From positions 2,170,001 through 2,234,000 of the forward strand of contig NZ_CP022297.1 of assembly GCF_017310015.1 (NCBI RefSeq): a DNA stretch of 64,000 nucleotides, written 5' to 3'. The position numbers were made by a program, and so were the translations under genes. The stretch is from Marinobacterium iners (lineage in GTDB: Bacteria > Pseudomonadota > Gammaproteobacteria > Pseudomonadales > Balneatricaceae). Below the pieces are notes generated by a model, which was given only the letters and a program-made list of their open reading frames with translations, searched no databases and was not told where the DNA came from. This document shows, one piece after another, positions 1-10,320 of the stretch. The stretch's first letter is position 1, and the number at the start of each line of letters is the position of its first letter.

Positions 1-1563
1 AGTTTCATCATCATCGGCTGCTACTGCTACAGCCGCCGCTACCGCTGCTGCACCGCCGGCAACAGCCGCTGATGTAGCCGCATCTCGCCCGTCGGCAGGG
101 GAATCGGCATCATCATCGCCGTCACGCAGATCGCTCGGCACATTGACCAGCTCGCGTTTTTTGTCCGGTGCAGATGAACCACGACGACGCAGCATCAGCC
201 AAAGCCCTGCCAAAATCGCCACAGCGCCGGCACCTATGCCACCAAGCACGGCGGGGCTTTGCAACAGACTCTTGTCATCTTGCGCGCCGGACTCAACAGC
301 GGAAGGCGCTGCATTACGGCTCAACTCGGTCTGGAGGGTGGCCATCTGCTGAGATTGAAGCTCCAGCAGGCGACTTTGAGCTTCCAGCTGTTCCAGAACA
401 GAATTGAGCTTGTCGTTAAGGTCGGTATTTTCACGCTCCAGGCGATCGATCTTCTCTTGCGCAATCAGAACGTCATTTTCGAGATTTTCCTGAGCAGCCG
501 AGACTACAGATGGATCCTGCTGCGGCGCGCCCGCCTCTTCGGTAGTAACCGTTTCACTGCCCGCTTCGGCATCGTCCTGTGCGTCTGCTTCAGACTCTTC
601 CTGAGGCGCCACGATCTTCAGCTGCCCTTCGTCAACGGGGGCGATTGCATCCTGCGCCGACTCGGTAGGCTTGTCAGCCGGCGCAGTGGCCGCACCTTCA
701 TCGGTTGACGCCTGATCGTCCTGCTGTCGGCTCACATCCACTGGAGCCTTGGGCTCTTCTGCCTGTTGACGCGAAGTGCGCCCTTCTCGCCACATCTGCG
801 TTTGCCGTGCGACTTCAGCAACCGCTTCACGATGCGTCAAGCGAGATACTTCATCCTGCATTGGCAGATTCAAGACCACACCGGCTCGCATGGCATTGAT
901 ATTACCTGAGGGGAAAGCTGCGGGGTTTTTGCGCAACAGTGCCAGCATCATTTGGTGTTCGCTGATATTGGCGGGCTTGTTTCGCGCTGCAATTTCCCAC
1001 AGGGTGTCATTAACCCCAACATAAACTTGATTCTCGCTATCCATGCGAGTGAGAATATTTGAAGTCGTACCTGCCACCTGGCGCTGCAGGCTTTCAGCAG
1101 GTTCTGCTACAACAGGTTTCTGTACCTGTGCCGGCTGCACGGTGCGTTGCACGGGCGTTGGATCGAACACGGGAGGGTCAAGCAGCAGGGTGTACTCTCG
1201 CACCATGCGACCGCTGGGCCAATTCACCTCAACCATGAAGTTCAGGAACGGCTCCTGAATCGGTTCGTTGGAGCGCAGTCGGATACTGCCAGCCCCATCG
1301 GGAGTCAGCAGCACCTGAAACTGGATATCGCGCAGGTAGCGCCCCTGGCTGACGCCACCTGACAGGGAGTATTCATCCATCGCTGCCATTCGTGGCTGAA
1401 TCTGCAACGGAGAGAGGTCACGAACCTGCGTCAGTTTGATTTCTGCATCGAGCGGCTCATTCAGAGCTGAATTGACTTGAATCTCTCCCAGGCCGAGGGC
1501 GTGTGCCTGTGACACCCCCAGAGCTGCAGAGACCGCAAGGCTTAAAGCTAGTTTACGCAGCAT
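1..1563 (-). CDS. fimV: FimV-like pilus/polar hub protein, N-terminal part (cut by window edge)
   Basis: The frame runs for 521 codons from the ATG at 1563 and leaves the window at base 1, so the C-terminal part is missing. A signal peptide (MLRKLALSLAVSAALGVSQAHA) is followed by the conserved FimV start GLGEIQVNSALNEPL. A LysM-like peptidoglycan-binding segment lies at about residues 180-235. A coiled coil at about 350-400 precedes one transmembrane helix near 435-455. The cytoplasmic part that follows is acidic and alanine-rich. FimV organises polar assemblies and supports type IV pili and c-di-GMP/cAMP signalling in Pseudomonas. The order leuB-asd-usg-fimV matches Pseudomonas, where truA follows. 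Confidence 0.9.
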   Translation of the reverse strand, partial: MLRKLALSLAVSAALGVSQAHALGLGEIQVNSALNEPLDAEIKLTQVRDLSPLQIQPRMAAMDEYSLSGGVSQGRYLRDIQFQVLLTPDGAGSIRLRSNEPIQEPFLNFMVEVNWPSGRMVREYTLLLDPPVFDPTPVQRTVQPAQVQKPVVAEPAESLQRQVAGTTSNILTRMDSENQVYVGVNDTLWEIAARNKPANISEHQMMLALLRKNPAAFPSGNINAMRAGVVLNLPMQDEVSRLTHREAVAEVARQTQMWREGRTSRQQAEEPKAPVDVSRQQDDQASTDEGAATAPADKPTESAQDAIAPVDEGQLKIVAPQEESEADAQDDAEAGSETVTTEEAGAPQQDPSVVSAAQENLENDVLIAQEKIDRLERENTDLNDKLNSVLEQLEAQSRLLELQSQQMATLQTELSRNAAPSAVESGAQDDKSLLQSPAVLGGIGAGAVAILAGLWLMLRRRGSSAPDKKRELVNVPSDLRDGDDDADSPADGRDAATSAAVAGGAAAVAAAVAVAADDDET

Positions 1564-1696
1564 CGGTTACTCCCTTTGATATCGTGTGCCCGTCTCTCGT
1601 CCCTTTCCGAAGAATCAGAGAGTTACGGCTCCATAGTCGTTGCAAGTATTATGTATTATGGCGCTGGCGGTCAAGACAACCACCTTCGACCGTTTG

Positions 1697-2701
1697 CTAC
1701 CCTTCCGTCACCAGACGCATGGCGGCCCCAAGAGCTGTCAAGGCACTGCCCCGCCCAAGGTCATCAATCATGGCATGCAGAGCAAATCCGGCTTCGCCTT
1801 CAGCCCCCGGACGTAGCCGCGCCACAACCACTTGTTGCTGACCGATTGCATCTTTGATGAGACTCGGAACCTGTTTGGCATGTTGATCAAAACACACACC
1901 TGGAGCCTTATCCATCAACTGCTGAACCTCATCCATATTCAGCGGCTGGTGCGTTTCAGCCTGAATTACCACCATGTCGCCATAAAATACCGGCACTTGA
2001 ACGGCACTGACTTCCAGCTCCAGCCCCTCATCATCCAGTACAAGCGGCAACTGGGTACGCACAGCCGCTTCGATGTCGGTGTAACCGCTGTCAAGCAGAG
2101 TACCAACCTGCGGTATCAGGTTAAACGCAATCTGCTGGCCGAAATGACCTGACTCAGGGTCTCGTCCATTCAACAGCCGTGCCGTCTCGGATGCCAAGGC
2201 TTCGACACCGGGATGCCCTGCTGAAGAAACCGGGCTCAACAACACGAGATTCGCTTTCAGAATCTCGCAAGCACGATGCAAAGGAGCCAGCGCCAGCGCG
2301 GCTGCAATGGTAGCCGAATTCGGGATACCGATAACACGACCTGGATCAAGCGAAGCAAGCTCATCACCATTCAGCTCGGGAACGGTCAGAAATACCTGAC
2401 CCTCCTCGTATCGCTGAGGGTACAGGTCGATGACCCGGCCCGGAGCCGCAAGCAGAGCCTGCTTCAGCTCGGAGCCAAGTTCGGCCTCACAGACAAACGT
2501 GAGCTGCGGTAACGACGAATCGAAAGCATCCAGAGGGCGGGTTCGATGCGCATGCCCTCTGAACATCAGGCTGCGCCCAGCCTGCTCTTCAGGTTCAAAC
2601 AGGGTGAGAGTGTCGACTTCGAAGGTCGACTCATCCAGCAGTTCGAGCAGTTTCTCACCGGCCAGCGTGGCAGGCCCCAGCAGTGCAATCTTCAACGGCA
2701 T
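1697..2701 (-). CDS. usg: Usg-like aspartate-semialdehyde dehydrogenase paralogue, probably not catalytic
   Basis: The 334-residue product has the overall ASADH fold signature, with an N-terminal nucleotide-binding segment (KIALLGPATLAG) and the dimerisation domain. At the position of the catalytic cysteine (usual motif NPNCSTI) it reads IPNSATI, so the cysteine is Ser129. Usg proteins sit beside asd in many gammaproteobacteria and have no firmly assigned activity. The gene lies downstream of asd on the same strand, but a hairpin terminator lies between them. Loss of the cysteine argues against ASADH activity. A structural or regulatory role is only a guess. Confidence 0.85.
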   Translation of the reverse strand: MPLKIALLGPATLAGEKLLELLDESTFEVDTLTLFEPEEQAGRSLMFRGHAHRTRPLDAFDSSLPQLTFVCEAELGSELKQALLAAPGRVIDLYPQRYEEGQVFLTVPELNGDELASLDPGRVIGIPNSATIAAALALAPLHRACEILKANLVLLSPVSSAGHPGVEALASETARLLNGRDPESGHFGQQIAFNLIPQVGTLLDSGYTDIEAAVRTQLPLVLDDEGLELEVSAVQVPVFYGDMVVIQAETHQPLNMDEVQQLMDKAPGVCFDQHAKQVPSLIKDAIGQQQVVVARLRPGAEGEAGFALHAMIDDLGRGSALTALGAAMRLVTEG

Positions 2702-2775
2702 ATTGGTCAGTTTCTCTCACAGGCCTTCAGAACAGTCAGCGATCTGCGGCACATTTACTTCAGTGTATAAGCAAA

Positions 2776-2800
2776 ACAGCCCGGACGTACGCCGGGCTGT
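2776..2800 (-). terminator. Intrinsic terminator-like hairpin after asd
   Basis: A perfect 9-bp inverted repeat (ACAGCCCGG at 2776-2784, CCGGGCTGT at 2792-2800) with a 7-base loop lies between asd and usg. On the minus strand it is followed by GTTTTGC, a short and imperfect T-tract, so termination is probably partial. Confidence 0.55.
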
Positions 2801-2824
2801 TGAAAAAGCTATTGCTGAACGCTA

Positions 2825-3940
2825 TCAGCGCTCGATCAGAATGCGCAGGATACGGCGCAGCGGTTCGGCCGCACCCCAGAGCAGCTGGTCACCCACACTG
2901 AACGCATTGAGGAAGGTCGGCCCCATCTTCATTTTGCGCAGACGCCCAACAGGCACATTCAGCGTACCGGTCACCTTGGTCGGCGACAGATCACGCATGG
3001 TGATTTCACGCTCGTTCGGTACCACGCTGACCCAGTCGTTGGCTTCGGCGATCATCTGCTCGATCTCGTCCAGCGGCAAATCCTGCTTCAGCTTCACGGT
3101 GAACGCCTGGCTGTGACAACGCATGGCGCCGATGCGCACACAGGTACCATCGATGGGAATCGGGCTGTCGGACAGGCCGAGGATTTTGTTGGTTTCAACA
3201 AAACCTTTCCACTCTTCCTTACTCTGACCGTCTTCCACCGCCTTGTCGATCCAGGGGATCAAAGAACCAGCCAGGGGCACACCGAAGTTATCGGTGGCAA
3301 AGGCATCACCGCGCATGGTGTCGACGACCTTACGGTCGATATCCAGGATGGCAGAAGCCGGGTCGGCCAATAGCGCTTCGGAACCGGCGTGGATCTGGCC
3401 CATCTGGGTGATCAGTTCACGCATGTTCTTGGCACCGGCACCGGACGCTGCCTGATAGGTCATGGAGGAGATCCATTCGATATGACCAGCCTTGAACAGA
3501 CCACCCAAACCCATCAGCATCAGAGATACGGTGCAGTTGCCGCCAACAAAGTTCTTGATACCGGCGTCGATGCCACGGTCGATCACGTCACGATTGACAG
3601 GGTCCAGCACGATCAGGCTGTCATCGGCCATGCGCAGAGTAGAGGCCGCATCGATCCAGTAGCCATTCCAGCCAGACTCACGCAGTTTCTGGAACACTTC
3701 AGTCGTGTAGTCACCGCCCTGGCAGGAAACAATGGCGTCCATCTGCTTCAGCTCGTTGATATCACGCGCATCTTTCAGTGCCGGGATATCCTTGCCGATG
3801 TCGGGACCTGCCGCTCCGGTCTGGGAAGTAGTGAAGAAAACCGGCTCCGCAATATGGTTGAAGTCGTTCTCTTCCAGCATGCGCTGCATCAGAACCGAGC
3901 CGACCATACCACGCCAGCCTACAAAACCTACACGCTTCAT
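2825..3940 (-). CDS. asd: Aspartate-semialdehyde dehydrogenase
   Basis: This enzyme reduces aspartyl phosphate to aspartate semialdehyde, at the branch point to lysine/diaminopimelate, threonine and methionine. The 371-residue product starts MKRVGFVGWRGMVGS, very close to the Gram-negative Asd family. The catalytic cysteine is C136 in GGNCTVS. I chose the ATG at 3940, which follows a GGGGG Shine-Dalgarno stretch, over an in-frame codon four residues upstream. It lies at the end of a leuC-leuD-leuB-asd series on the minus strand. A hairpin between leuB and asd may reduce read-through. Confidence 0.95.
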   Translation of the reverse strand: MKRVGFVGWRGMVGSVLMQRMLEENDFNHIAEPVFFTTSQTGAAGPDIGKDIPALKDARDINELKQMDAIVSCQGGDYTTEVFQKLRESGWNGYWIDAASTLRMADDSLIVLDPVNRDVIDRGIDAGIKNFVGGNCTVSLMLMGLGGLFKAGHIEWISSMTYQAASGAGAKNMRELITQMGQIHAGSEALLADPASAILDIDRKVVDTMRGDAFATDNFGVPLAGSLIPWIDKAVEDGQSKEEWKGFVETNKILGLSDSPIPIDGTCVRIGAMRCHSQAFTVKLKQDLPLDEIEQMIAEANDWVSVVPNEREITMRDLSPTKVTGTLNVPVGRLRKMKMGPTFLNAFSVGDQLLWGAAEPLRRILRILIER

Positions 3941-3990
3941 TCGTGCCCCCAAATATAATTAGCTTTAAAACGAATCCCGAATACGAAACA

Positions 3991-4027
3991 CCGGGCAACG
4001 GCAGCTCCAGGCTGCTCTGTTACCCGG
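3991..4027 (-). terminator. Imperfect hairpin between leuB and asd
   Basis: CCGGGcAAC...GTTaCCCGG flanks an inner GCAGC-TCCAG-GCTGC stem. The minus-strand continuation (TGTTTCG) has only three T residues, so this may be a weak terminator or an mRNA-stabilising stem rather than a full stop. Confidence 0.4.
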
Positions 4028-4042
4028 TGGAGACGGACAAAA

Positions 4043-5125
4043 TCAGGCGTTCAGTGCGGCTACAACCGCATCACCCATTTCGGTGGTGCTGACCGCGCGC
4101 ATGCCTTCGGACATGATATCCGGCGTACGCAGATTCTGATCCAGCACCTTGCTCACGGCGGCTTCGATCTGATCGGCCGCTTCGCCCGCATTCAGGGAAT
4201 AACGCAACATCATAGCGACTGAGAGGATGGTTGCCAACGGATTCGCCTTGCCCTGACCGGCAATATCCGGTGCAGAACCGTGGCAGGGCTCGTACATGCC
4301 CTTGCCGTTTTCATCCAGTGACGCGGACGGCAGCATGCCGATGGAACCGGTCAGCATGGCCGCGGCATCGGACAGGATGTCACCGAACATGTTGCCGGTT
4401 ACGACCACGTCGAACTGCTTCGGAGCACGCACCAGCTGCATGGCGGCGTTGTCCACGTACATGTGGCTCAGCTCCACGTCCGGGTACTCGCTTTTCAGCT
4501 CTTCCATGATCTCGCGCCAGAGCACGGTCACTTCCAGTACATTGGCCTTGTCGACAGAGCACAGACGCTTGTTGCGAGCACGGGCCGCTTCAAAAGCAAC
4601 ACGGCCGATGCGGCGGATTTCGTTTTCATCGTAGACGTAGGTGTTGAAGCCTTCACGGATGCCGCCTTCCTTCTCGCGAACGCCGCGCGGCTGGCCAAAG
4701 TAGATGCCGCCGGTCAGTTCACGCACGATCAGGATATCCAGACCGGAAACGATTTCCGGCTTCAGCGTAGAAGCGTGCGCCAGCTGCGGATAGAGAATTG
4801 CCGGGCGCAGGTTGCCAAACAGCTGCAGCTGGGAACGAATGCCCAGCAGGCCCTTTTCCGGACGGATGGCGAAGTCGGGGTTGGTGTCCCACTTGGGACC
4901 ACCCACGGCACCCAGCAGAATCGCATCGGCCTGTTTGCACGCTGCCAGCGTCTCATCCGGCAGCGGTACGCCGGTGGCGTCGATGGCGGCACCGCCGACC
5001 AGTGCTTCGCTGATCTCCAGCCCCAGTTCAAAACGCGCGTTGACCACATCCAGCACCTTGCGTGCTTCGGTTACGATCTCGGGACCAATGCCGTCACCCG
5101 GCAGTACCAGTATTTTCTTGCCCAT
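4043..5125 (-). CDS. leuB: 3-isopropylmalate dehydrogenase
   Basis: LeuB oxidises and decarboxylates 3-isopropylmalate to 2-ketoisocaproate using NAD+, the third step of leucine synthesis. The 360-residue product begins KKILVLPGDGIGPEIV, the family hallmark. It carries the substrate-binding RELTGGIYFGQPRG loop, the conserved DKANVL segment and the metal-binding TGNMFGDILSDAAA region. Length and motifs are typical. It lies 30 bases downstream of leuD on the same strand, so the two are almost certainly one transcript with leuC. Confidence 0.96.
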   Translation of the reverse strand: MGKKILVLPGDGIGPEIVTEARKVLDVVNARFELGLEISEALVGGAAIDATGVPLPDETLAACKQADAILLGAVGGPKWDTNPDFAIRPEKGLLGIRSQLQLFGNLRPAILYPQLAHASTLKPEIVSGLDILIVRELTGGIYFGQPRGVREKEGGIREGFNTYVYDENEIRRIGRVAFEAARARNKRLCSVDKANVLEVTVLWREIMEELKSEYPDVELSHMYVDNAAMQLVRAPKQFDVVVTGNMFGDILSDAAAMLTGSIGMLPSASLDENGKGMYEPCHGSAPDIAGQGKANPLATILSVAMMLRYSLNAGEAADQIEAAVSKVLDQNLRTPDIMSEGMRAVSTTEMGDAVVAALNA

Positions 5126-5155
5126 CTGGGTTCTTCCTCAAAAATTCAGTTCAGT

Positions 5156-5803
5156 TTACTTGATCGCATCAAACAGCCAGGGTGCTTCCTGACGACGGCG
5201 CGCTTCATACGCCTTGATCTCGTCCGCGTGCTGCAGGGTCAGGCCGATATCATCCAGACCGTTGAGCAGACAGTGTTTGCGGAAATTGTCGACCTCAAAG
5301 GCAAACTCTTCGCCGGACGGGGTGACCACAACCTGACGCTCCAGATCCACGGTCAGCTGATAGCCTTCAGTGGCTTCAACTTCCTTGAACAGCTGGTCCA
5401 CCTGCGCCTCCGGCAACACGATCGGCAGCAGGCCGTTTTTGAAGCAGTTGTTGTAGAAGATATCGGCAAAGCTCGGCGCAATGATGGCACGAATACCGAA
5501 ATCATCCAGCGCCCAGGGCGCGTGTTCACGGCTGGAGCCGCAGCCGAAGTTTTCCCGCGCCAGCAGCACACTGGTGCCCTGGTAGCGTGACTGGTTCAGC
5601 ACGAAATCCGGATTCAGCGGACGACCTGCGCAATCCTGATCCGGCTGACCTTCATCCAGGTAGCGCAGCTCATCGAACAGGTTGGGGCCAAATCCGGCCC
5701 GCTTGATCGATTTCAGAAACTGCTTGGGAATGATCATATCGGTATCGACGTTGGCACGATCCAGCGGCGCAGCAATACCGGTGTGTTGGGTAAATTGTCT
5801 CAT
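5156..5803 (-). CDS. leuD: 3-isopropylmalate dehydratase small subunit
   Basis: LeuD is the swivelling domain that pairs with LeuC to isomerise 2-isopropylmalate to 3-isopropylmalate. The 215-residue product contains the family motifs LDRANVDTDMIIPKQFL near the N-terminus and ENFGCGSSREHAPWAL in the middle. The C-terminal part ends at the usual length. It starts 14 bases after the end of leuC on the minus strand, which fits translational coupling and equal subunit production. Confidence 0.96.
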   Translation of the reverse strand: MRQFTQHTGIAAPLDRANVDTDMIIPKQFLKSIKRAGFGPNLFDELRYLDEGQPDQDCAGRPLNPDFVLNQSRYQGTSVLLARENFGCGSSREHAPWALDDFGIRAIIAPSFADIFYNNCFKNGLLPIVLPEAQVDQLFKEVEATEGYQLTVDLERQVVVTPSGEEFAFEVDNFRKHCLLNGLDDIGLTLQHADEIKAYEARRRQEAPWLFDAIK

Positions 5804-5817
5804 TTCGCTCTCCCGTC

Positions 5818-7236
<1,419 letters not shown>

Positions 7237-7280
7237 GTTATCTCCCCTCGTGTTGTCCGGTCTCATGGCGATAAGCGCTC

Positions 7281-7309
7281 ATCCTAGTGCAGGCCGGCCC
7301 AACACACAA
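7281..7309 (-). promoter_or_regulatory. Predicted leuC promoter
   Basis: On the minus strand TTGTGT (7309-7304) and TAGGAT (7286-7281) are separated by exactly 17 bases. That places the transcript start near 7274, about 38 bases before the leuC ATG. Each hexamer has about four consensus matches, as expected for an activator-dependent promoter. Confidence 0.45.
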
Positions 7310-7311
7310 AT

Positions 7312-7346
7312 TCATATTTTTTATGATTTGAATTCCAAAGAGGAAT
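7312..7346. promoter_or_regulatory. Two 15-bp dyads, likely LysR binding sites
   Basis: Two perfect palindromes with 5-base arms and 5-base spacers lie side by side: TCATA-TTTTT-TATGA (7312-7326) and ATTCC-AAAGA-GGAAT (7332-7346). The second contains the T-N11-A signature of LysR-family sites. Their centres are 20 bp apart. They fall at about -45 and -65 from the predicted leuC start, the classical activation and recognition positions for this family. Confidence 0.6.
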
Positions 7347-7388
7347 GGATAGACTCTCCATAACACGTCCACCCCTGCAGGCAACATT

Positions 7389-8258
7389 ATGGATACCGCC
7401 GGACTGCACGCTTTCGTTACCGTCACTGACTGCGGCTCGTTTTCACAGGCTGCCCAGCAGCTGTTTTTAACCCAGTCAGCTGTCAGCAAACGGATTGCGC
7501 TGCTTGAGAGCCAGCTCAACTGCCGTTTGTTTGACCGCATTGGACGCCAGGTCGTATTGACTGAGGCCGGCCATGCACTGCTTCCCCGTGCCCGCAACAT
7601 CCTGCTCTCGATAGAAGATGCCGAGCGCACGCTGGGCAACCTCTCAGGGCAAATCGGTGGCCGCCTGGCCCTGGCCACCAGTCATCACATCAGCCTTCAC
7701 CGCCTGCCTCCAATTCTGAAGACTTTTGTCAATCAGTTCCCGGACGTGGAGCTGGATCTGCAGTTTGCCGCCTCCGAGGTGGCCTATGAGGGCGTTTTGA
7801 AGGGTGAGTTGGAGCTTGCCCTGATCACACTGGCACCTCAGCAGGATGATCGCCTTTGTGCTCGCACAATCTGGCATGACCGCCTGCAATATGTGGTCGC
7901 ACGCAACCACCCCCTGGCTCACGTCGATCGCCCTTCACTGACCGAACTGAACCGCTACCCGGCCATTCTGCCCGGTGCCGATACCTTTACCCACCAACGC
8001 GTGAGGCAGCAACTGGCGCTGCAGGGACTGGAACCAAATCTTGGCATGAGCACCGATTATCTGGATACCATACGCATGATGGTAAGCATTGGCCTTGGCT
8101 GGAGTCTGCTGCCAGAGACCATGATTGATGACCAGCTGGTACGACTGAATACCGGCACCGAACCGATCGTGCGCCCGCTGGGCTATATCCACCACCGTGA
8201 CCGCACCCTGAGCAATGCGGCGCGGGAACTGGTCAAGCTGCTTGAACCCGGCGTTTAA
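7389..8258 (+). CDS. LysR-family regulator divergent from leuC
   Basis: The 289-residue product has an N-terminal winged helix-turn-helix (residues about 3-60, including GSFSQAAQQLFLTQSAVSKR) followed by a type 2 periplasmic-binding-like effector domain. It starts 152 bases from leuC on the opposite strand, the same position as a LysR gene next to leuC in Pseudomonas. It is therefore the leading candidate to control the leu operon and itself. The effector is not visible from the sequence; a leucine-pathway intermediate such as isopropylmalate is a guess. It is not obviously LeuO. Confidence 0.85.
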   Translation: MDTAGLHAFVTVTDCGSFSQAAQQLFLTQSAVSKRIALLESQLNCRLFDRIGRQVVLTEAGHALLPRARNILLSIEDAERTLGNLSGQIGGRLALATSHHISLHRLPPILKTFVNQFPDVELDLQFAASEVAYEGVLKGELELALITLAPQQDDRLCARTIWHDRLQYVVARNHPLAHVDRPSLTELNRYPAILPGADTFTHQRVRQQLALQGLEPNLGMSTDYLDTIRMMVSIGLGWSLLPETMIDDQLVRLNTGTEPIVRPLGYIHHRDRTLSNAARELVKLLEPGV

Positions 8259-8316
8259 TCTGCACCGCGCATGGTTTAAGATCAAAACCCCTCCAGCCCA
8301 CGCGGAGTCCTGACAG

Positions 8317-9216
8317 GTGAGCGAGCAACTATTGAACATCATGCGCCAGTGGCTCGATCAACTGGAGCAACACACCACCGGCAAGCAACCAGGCTGGGAA
8401 CAACTGCAGCAGCTACTGAACAAGGTCAATGACCGGCAACTGCCCGAGGAACACGCCGAACTGTTGCTGAAACTGACCCGCCAGAGCGCCGGTTTCAATC
8501 GCTTCGCCACCGAACTTCTGCAACAGGCCGAACAGGGCAGCATCGACTCTGAACAGTTGCTTGAGCACTTCAAGCAACATCTGGATGAGCTGACGCGTGA
8601 CTGGGTGTTGCACAGCTGGCAGCTGCCGGAACAGCTCGGCATGCTGCTGGGCCTGTTCAATCTGCAGCAGGCACCATGGCAGGACAGCCTGAACCAGTTT
8701 ACCCAACTGCTGACAGGACTGCTGGCCAATCTGCAACCGCTTACCCGGCCCGACCTGATCAGTCAGCTGCGAGAGTCCATCAGCCTGCTGGAGCGCTTTC
8801 AACAGGCACGTACCGCCTACATGGTTCAACTGAGCGCTATCAATACCCTTGCGCTGGAGCGGATGAGCGAACAGCTTGAGCGGGATGCCGTTACCGATAT
8901 CGACCATCTGCACCAACTCTGGATCGAATGCTATGAGTCGGTGTACCAACAACGAATTGCCAGCGAAGAGTACAGCCTGGCCCTGGGTGAAATCAGCAAC
9001 GCCGCCATGGCGCTGCGCCAGGGCTGGCAGCAGCAGCGCGACCGCTTCTGTTCGGCCCTGGGGCTGGTAACCGACACCCGCCATGACGAACTGGCCCTGC
9101 GCCATCATCAGCTGCGCCGTCGGGTACGCACGCTTGAGCGCGAGCTGCAGCAGTTGCGCGCAGTGCACGCCCCCGCTTCCGATCACAAGGACACCCATGC
9201 CCAAGATCAGTCTTGA
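8317..9216 (+). CDS. phaE: Class III PHA synthase subunit PhaE
   Basis: PhaE is the non-catalytic partner of class III PhaC, which polymerises hydroxyacyl-CoA to polyhydroxyalkanoate. The 299-residue product is rich in Q and L helices. Near its C-terminus it carries the family pattern W-x2-C-x-E-x-VY followed by SNAAMALR and an RR-containing coiled coil (RRRVRTLERELQQL). It is shorter than the roughly 350-residue Allochromatium protein. The start is a GTG at 8317 with GGAG nine bases upstream. The last 20 bases overlap the phaC start, so the two proteins are probably made in a coupled way. Confidence 0.85.
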   Translation: MSEQLLNIMRQWLDQLEQHTTGKQPGWEQLQQLLNKVNDRQLPEEHAELLLKLTRQSAGFNRFATELLQQAEQGSIDSEQLLEHFKQHLDELTRDWVLHSWQLPEQLGMLLGLFNLQQAPWQDSLNQFTQLLTGLLANLQPLTRPDLISQLRESISLLERFQQARTAYMVQLSAINTLALERMSEQLERDAVTDIDHLHQLWIECYESVYQQRIASEEYSLALGEISNAAMALRQGWQQQRDRFCSALGLVTDTRHDELALRHHQLRRRVRTLERELQQLRAVHAPASDHKDTHAQDQS

Positions 9217-10267
9217 TGCCGAGCGTGCCCGCCAACAACTGGCCGCACAAACACAACATCTGAATGACAGCATCAGCAACCTCAGTCAGCTGGACAGCCG
9301 CCACCAGGGCGCCGCACGGGATGAAATTTTCAGTGCCGATGGCGTGCGTCTTTACCACTATCACCCCACAACACGCTCGCGCACTCAGCCCCCCCTGCTG
9401 ATCTGTTATGCGCTGGTCAATCGTCCCTGGGTGCTGGACCTCAGCCCCGAGCGCTCGTTTATTCGCCGCCTGTTGGATGAAGGCATTCCCGTCTACCTGA
9501 TCGACTGGGGTTATCCTAGTCGCAGCGACCGCTTTCTGCAGCTGGACGACTATCTGGAGGATTATCTGGACCGCTGCGTGGACCGGGTGCTGCAGCACAG
9601 CGCTGCGGAACAAGTGAATCTGGCCGGCATCTGTCAGGGCGGGGTGTTGAGCCTCTGCTATGCCGCCTTGCACCCCGATAAGGTTCGCAACCTAATTACG
9701 CTGGTGACTCCTGTCGACAGCGCCCAACCGAGCTTCAGACTTGGACGGCTGACCGCCCATATCGATCTGGAACTGGCGGGCGCCGCCTACGGCAACCTGC
9801 CAGGCCCGCTGCTCAACGAAATTTATCAGGCACTCAAGCCGATGCGACTGGGGCTGGAAAAGCGGCTTCGGGCGGGCAAGGAGCTGAGCGGTGATTCCGA
9901 GCGCGCACTGAATTATCTGTTGATGGAGCGCTGGCTCAATGACTGTCCGGATCTTGCCAGTGCGGCGCTGCAGGAGTTTGTGCAGCTGTTTTTCAGGGAC
10001 AACGCCCTGCTGAAGCCAGAGGGGTTTGAACTGGCGGGGAAAACGCTGAGGATGCAGGCGCTGACACAACCCCTGCTCAATGTCTTCGGCCTGTCTGACC
10101 ATTTGGTGCCGCCGGAAACCGCTTCGGCACTGAAACAGATCACCGGCAGTGGCGACTACACTGAACTTACGGTCAAGGCGGGCCATATCGGCACCCTGAC
10201 CGGACGCAAGGCACTGGAGCAGGTCCCGACCGCCATTGCACAATGGCTCAGGCAGCGGGACTTTTAA
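9197..10267 (+). CDS. phaC: Class III PHA synthase catalytic subunit PhaC
   Basis: This enzyme links (R)-3-hydroxyacyl-CoA units into storage polyester at the granule surface. The 356-residue product has the class III length and the lipase-like box GICQGG with catalytic C146. The conserved YALVNRPWVLDL and LIDWGYPSRSDR segments are present. The catalytic aspartate lies in GLSDHLVPP and the histidine in KAGHIG. I start at the ATG at 9197, which follows AAGGAC and lies inside the phaE 3' end; a longer reading from 9083 is a frame artefact. A second, class I synthase lies at 39.7 kb. Confidence 0.93.
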   Translation: MPKISLDAERARQQLAAQTQHLNDSISNLSQLDSRHQGAARDEIFSADGVRLYHYHPTTRSRTQPPLLICYALVNRPWVLDLSPERSFIRRLLDEGIPVYLIDWGYPSRSDRFLQLDDYLEDYLDRCVDRVLQHSAAEQVNLAGICQGGVLSLCYAALHPDKVRNLITLVTPVDSAQPSFRLGRLTAHIDLELAGAAYGNLPGPLLNEIYQALKPMRLGLEKRLRAGKELSGDSERALNYLLMERWLNDCPDLASAALQEFVQLFFRDNALLKPEGFELAGKTLRMQALTQPLLNVFGLSDHLVPPETASALKQITGSGDYTELTVKAGHIGTLTGRKALEQVPTAIAQWLRQRDF

Positions 10268-10270
10268 TCA

Positions 10271-10308
10271 GTAACTGGTAAGCTGGCAACCGGTAAGCAG
10301 GTAACAGG
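10271..10308. repeat. 2.5 copies of a 15-bp imperfect tandem repeat
   Basis: GTAACTGGTAAGCTG, GCAACCGGTAAGCAG and the half copy GTAACAGG follow one another between the convergent phaC and phaR stops. I see no gene or strong terminator in this 53-base gap apart from a 4-bp stem (GCCG-AAAG-CGGT). Confidence 0.5.
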
Positions 10309-10320
10309 CCGAAAGCGGTT

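Noticed and set aside
4463..5590. A 375-codon open frame on the plus strand
   Set aside because: It lies fully antisense to leuB and leuD, has no ribosome site and no family resemblance; it follows from codon bias of the real genes.
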